Source of the DNA: Hahella sp018986435
GTDB taxonomy: Bacteria; Pseudomonadota; Gammaproteobacteria; Pseudomonadales; Oleiphilaceae
NCBI RefSeq assembly: GCF_050749805.1
Contig: NZ_CP192738.1
Span: forward strand, 3,658,001-3,722,000
Length of the DNA: 64,000 nucleotides
Direction: 5' to 3'
This document shows, piece after piece, positions 61,515-64,000 of this stretch. The position numbers and the translations under genes were made by a program. A model generated the notes under the pieces. It did no database searches, had not been told where the DNA came from, and was given only the letters and a program-made list of their open reading frames with translations. Each line of letters begins with the position of its first letter. Position 1 is the stretch's first letter.

Positions 61515-61980
61515 GCTGATTCCTTAATGTTGTGCAGGTTGGTTTGTGGCGAGGGCGTCTGGGGGGCGTCGATTAACAGCTGTCGCGTAACTCAGCTCTT
61601 GTTAAGGCACCCACGCTTATCACTTATCAGCACTTATCAGGACACCCATAATTAGCGCTGTATTTAAACCTCGACTTAGTAGGACACCCACTTTTGCCGG
61701 CAGAAAAACATTCGCCGCCGTGCAGGCTCTCATAATCAGCGAGCGCATCGCCGCCGTACAAATTACTGGGACACCCACAATTAGCCAGTTAAACAGATGT
61801 AATAAATCCCTGCATCTGAGCAGTAGGTTGCGCACCTTTGGACTAGATCCCTTTTAGCCCCTTTGGGTAATCGTTTGGGAACGGTTCCCAACCTAGACTC
61901 GAAAACGTATCACGTTAATAACAGGCATCGCCAAGCCTGACCGCCAATGAACCTAATTAAAGCAATAAGGAAGGACACCC
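61515..61980. repeat. Intergenic region with GGACACCC motifs and a LacI-type operator
   Basis: No gene is supported in this 466-bp stretch. GGACACCC occurs at 61640, 61682, 61769 and 61973; the last is followed directly by the ATG of the next gene, and its AAGGA also serves as ribosome-binding site. A long palindrome at 61875 is listed separately. Confidence 0.6.
61875..61891. promoter_or_regulatory. Operator-like palindrome upstream of the secreted multidomain gene
   Basis: TTGGGAAC and GTTCCCAA flank one central G, a perfect inverted repeat about 90 bp upstream of the start codon. The size and position suggest a repressor or activator site, for example of the LacI family. Confidence 0.5.
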
Positions 61981-63354
61981 ATGATTTCATCCCACTGGCG
62001 CAGACATGCGCTCGCCCTCTCTATCGCAGCGGGAGCTGGCTTCGGCCATTGCGCTTTCGCTGCGGAAAATCTGGCGCACATGCGGCCTGTCACCACCTCT
62101 TCTGTCGAATCCAGCGATCTCAGCGGCTACATGGCCGTCGACGGAGACGCCAGCACTCGCTGGGGTAGCGCCTACGGAAATTCAGCCTGGATCTATGTGG
62201 ACCTGGGTGAAAAGCGATCCATATCCCGCGTCCGGCTTACGTGGGAGGCGGCATACGCTAAAGCCTATGACATACAGGTCTCCAACGACGCCTCATCCTG
62301 GACGACAGTTCGCTCCGTCACTAATGCAGACGGGGATATTGACGATCTGAGCAACCTGAACGCAACCGGCAGATACCTCCGCATCAAAGGTAAAAAGCGC
62401 GGAACCGAATACGGCTATTCATTGTGGGAAATAGAAGTTTATGGCGCGGATTCAAACAACGGCGGAGAAAAATCCGTCATGCTTTACGAGGACACCCACT
62501 TTAAGGGCTATGCCGTTGAGCTCCCTGTTGGCGACTACAACTTAACCAGCCTGATTTCCCGTGGCGCATTGAATGACGACCTGTCTTCCGCGCGAGTTCC
62601 CAATGGTCTAAAGCTGGAAGTGTTTCAGCACAACAACTTCAAAGGCGTGCGTGACCTCTACACGTCTGACGCAGCGGAGTTAAACCGCGACGACGATGCC
62701 TCCTCAGTACGCGTCTCCAAAACGGAGACAACGGACGGTGGCTCCGATGAGCGCCCGGATTGGCAGTCGGGACATAACTACGTGGAAGGAGACATCGTCC
62801 GCTACAAAGGGAAGCTGTATATCGCCGTTCACGCCAATCCTGGCTATGACCCGGTCATCAGCCACTGGTTCTGGGATGAGTATCAAGGTGGCGAAGATGG
62901 TGGTGACTCGGGCGACGGCAATGATGATGGAGACAACGGAGACGACTCCGGCGCTAACTGCGCCGCGGGTAATAACTGGAACGAAGCCAATCTGACCAAC
63001 TACGAATCTTACCCTGATCCCAACAGCGAAGAGTGCATCAAGTACAACGGCTGCGAATGGGCTGGCCAGTTCGCGGGCCTGGATGGCGTGCAGCCGGAAA
63101 GCTGGGTCAAAGCCCACAATATCGCGGCGGTTCACTCCAAAGACTTCAACTGGTTGAACGGTAAAACGCTACGGTTACGTCAGGGCGGTAAGGAAATCGA
63201 TGTGATCGTGTACGACATGTGCGCCGATTCGGATTGCGATGGCTGTTGCACGCAAAACCTGGGTCGTACGGGTTATCTCATCGACATTGAGAAGTACACC
63301 ATGCAACGTTTTGGGACCGGTTCAGGCACGGTCCAGTGGCAGGTGTGCGACTGA
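61981..63354 (+). CDS. Secreted protein: F5/8C, beta-gamma crystallin, CBM5/12 and expansin-like barrel
   Basis: The 457-residue protein has a signal peptide (cleavage near CAFA) and an F5/8 type C domain (about 28-158; AVDGDASTRWGSAYG). A beta-gamma-crystallin domain follows (about 163-245; YEDTHFKGYAVEL and FQHNNFKGVRDLY), the two halves of a Ca-binding Greek-key fold. Next is a CBM5/12 chitin-binding module (about 257-305; WQSGHNYVEGDIVRYKGKLY), then an acidic Gly/Asp linker and a Cys-rich domain to the end. The last domain (TNYESYPDPNSEECIKYNGC, VYDMCADSDCDGCC) resembles double-psi beta-barrels of expansins. It probably binds chitin and loosens it without hydrolysis. The order of domains is unusual. 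Confidence 0.78.
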   Translation: MISSHWRRHALALSIAAGAGFGHCAFAAENLAHMRPVTTSSVESSDLSGYMAVDGDASTRWGSAYGNSAWIYVDLGEKRSISRVRLTWEAAYAKAYDIQVSNDASSWTTVRSVTNADGDIDDLSNLNATGRYLRIKGKKRGTEYGYSLWEIEVYGADSNNGGEKSVMLYEDTHFKGYAVELPVGDYNLTSLISRGALNDDLSSARVPNGLKLEVFQHNNFKGVRDLYTSDAAELNRDDDASSVRVSKTETTDGGSDERPDWQSGHNYVEGDIVRYKGKLYIAVHANPGYDPVISHWFWDEYQGGEDGGDSGDGNDDGDNGDDSGANCAAGNNWNEANLTNYESYPDPNSEECIKYNGCEWAGQFAGLDGVQPESWVKAHNIAAVHSKDFNWLNGKTLRLRQGGKEIDVIVYDMCADSDCDGCCTQNLGRTGYLIDIEKYTMQRFGTGSGTVQWQVCD

Positions 63355-63375
63355 TCTTTCTCGGCTCCATGACCT

Positions 63376-63405
63376 CAATCCGGTGGACAGCCACCGGATT
63401 TACTT
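63376..63405 (+). terminator. Terminator after the secreted multidomain gene
   Basis: The 10-bp stem AATCCGGTGG/CCACCGGATT with a 4-base loop is followed by TACTTTTT. It lies 21 bp after the stop codon. Confidence 0.85.
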
Positions 63406-63512
63406 TTTGCTGCTTTCCCTTCGCAAAATAGCTGCTATCTTTTTTACTCGCAGATAAAAACCAATGAGCCGTCCTTCAACCGCCGCCCGACTAAAACAAA
63501 AAGGATTTTTAC

Positions 63513-64000
63513 GTGGTTGCCTACGTTATTTTCGATTTTGATGGGACTATCGCCGACACCTACTCCTGGTTTCTCAAAAATATCCAAGATATGTCAAAGA
63601 CCTTCAACTTCCGCTATGTCACTGAAGAAGAAGGCGAAACACTGAGGGATAAAACCTACGGCGAAATTATGGATTTTTTGGGTATCAGCGCCTGGCGTAC
63701 GCCACAATTGGCGAGGGAGTTCAGAAAGCGCGCCGCAGGCAAGATGACCAGCGTCAAACCCTTTCCTCATATCAAAGAGACGCTTCAGCGTTTGACCGAT
63801 CACGACTACAAATTAGGCATTGGATCGTCCAATTCCGAGAGCAATATCCGTATGTTTCTCAAACATAATGATCTCGAAGTGTTCGACTACTTCAGTTGCG
63901 GCATGTCTTTGTCCGGCAAGGCGCATAAGCTTCGAGCGCTCCTCAAAAACGAAAAAATACAGGCCCACGAGGCGATCTATATCGGCGACGAGTTGCGAGA
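63513..64000 (+). CDS. HAD-family hydrolase (Gph-like), cut by the window end
   Basis: The frame opens at a GTG with AAGGA at good spacing and runs off the window. Motif I is FDFDGTIADT, the cap region is alpha-helical, motif II Ser is in GIGSSNSESN, the Lys is in LSGKAHKL, and motif III begins at IYIGDELR. This is the phosphoglycolate-phosphatase-like HAD-IA group. The substrate is unknown. At least 162 residues lie in the window. Confidence 0.85.
   Translation, partial: MVAYVIFDFDGTIADTYSWFLKNIQDMSKTFNFRYVTEEEGETLRDKTYGEIMDFLGISAWRTPQLAREFRKRAAGKMTSVKPFPHIKETLQRLTDHDYKLGIGSSNSESNIRMFLKHNDLEVFDYFSCGMSLSGKAHKLRALLKNEKIQAHEAIYIGDELR

Overview
The window is about 64 kb of a free-living, Gram-negative gammaproteobacterial chromosome with moderately high GC. 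Gene content points to a marine heterotroph of the Hahella type (Oceanospirillales): secreted polysaccharide-active proteins, many c-di-GMP and chemotaxis sensors, a 2-aminoethylphosphonate (AEP) operon and several putative toxins. The genus is an inference from gene content. I saw no rRNA, tRNA or CRISPR array.

Layout. 1-2.9 kb: a 140-bp MITE-like element, a lipase/partner pair resembling a type VI effector-immunity couple, and a UPF0175 antitoxin-like gene. 3.1-9.4 kb: an orphan LptF, a sensor histidine kinase, and two related periplasmic binding proteins, one a fusion of two binding-protein folds, with no transporter nearby. 10-12.5 kb: an AT-rich island (frameshifted IS66-type accessory gene and a secreted beta-helix protein) bracketed by near-identical 24-bp repeats. 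12.6-23.1 kb: HEAT-repeat proteins, an esterase lipoprotein, small unknown genes, a GGDEF-EAL protein, an Aer-like PAS receptor and an AAC(6')-like acetyltransferase. 23.3-38 kb: a secreted/accessory block with a GH28 polygalacturonase, an F5/8C-di-haem oxidoreductase, a homologue of Burkholderia lethal factor 1 (BLF1), a duplicated TIM-barrel-like secreted protein, a PAS-PAS receptor, a xylulokinase, an orphan tyrosine recombinase and a GH18 chitinase. 38-42 kb: a stress protein, a large catalase and a second possible Cys-His deamidase.

42.5-53.2 kb is the AEP operon: GntR regulator phnR, transporter phnS-phnT-phnU (fused permease), transaminase phnW, phosphonoacetaldehyde hydrolase phnX, a DMT exporter, an FAD amine oxidoreductase, a HAD phosphatase and a PhnZ-like HD oxygenase. 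AEP is imported, transaminated to phosphonoacetaldehyde and cleaved to acetaldehyde and phosphate. The FAD and HD enzymes probably widen the substrate range. Two matching palindromes mark likely PhnR operators.

53.4-64 kb: a variant histidine phosphatase, a binding protein, an AmpD/PGRP-like amidase, nhaR, the deoC-deoB-deoD nucleoside salvage genes, corA, a four-domain secreted protein (F5/8C, beta-gamma crystallin, CBM5/12, expansin-like barrel) and a HAD hydrolase cut by the window end. A short motif, GGGTGTCC/GGACACCC, is strongly over-represented from about 44 kb to 62 kb and forms larger repeats inside and beside the phn operon.

The most notable item is the BLF1-like gene at 27.9 kb. 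It keeps Thr88 and Cys94 at the same residue numbers I recall for BLF1, plus a His one residue later, which suggests a translation-blocking glutamine deamidase in this organism.
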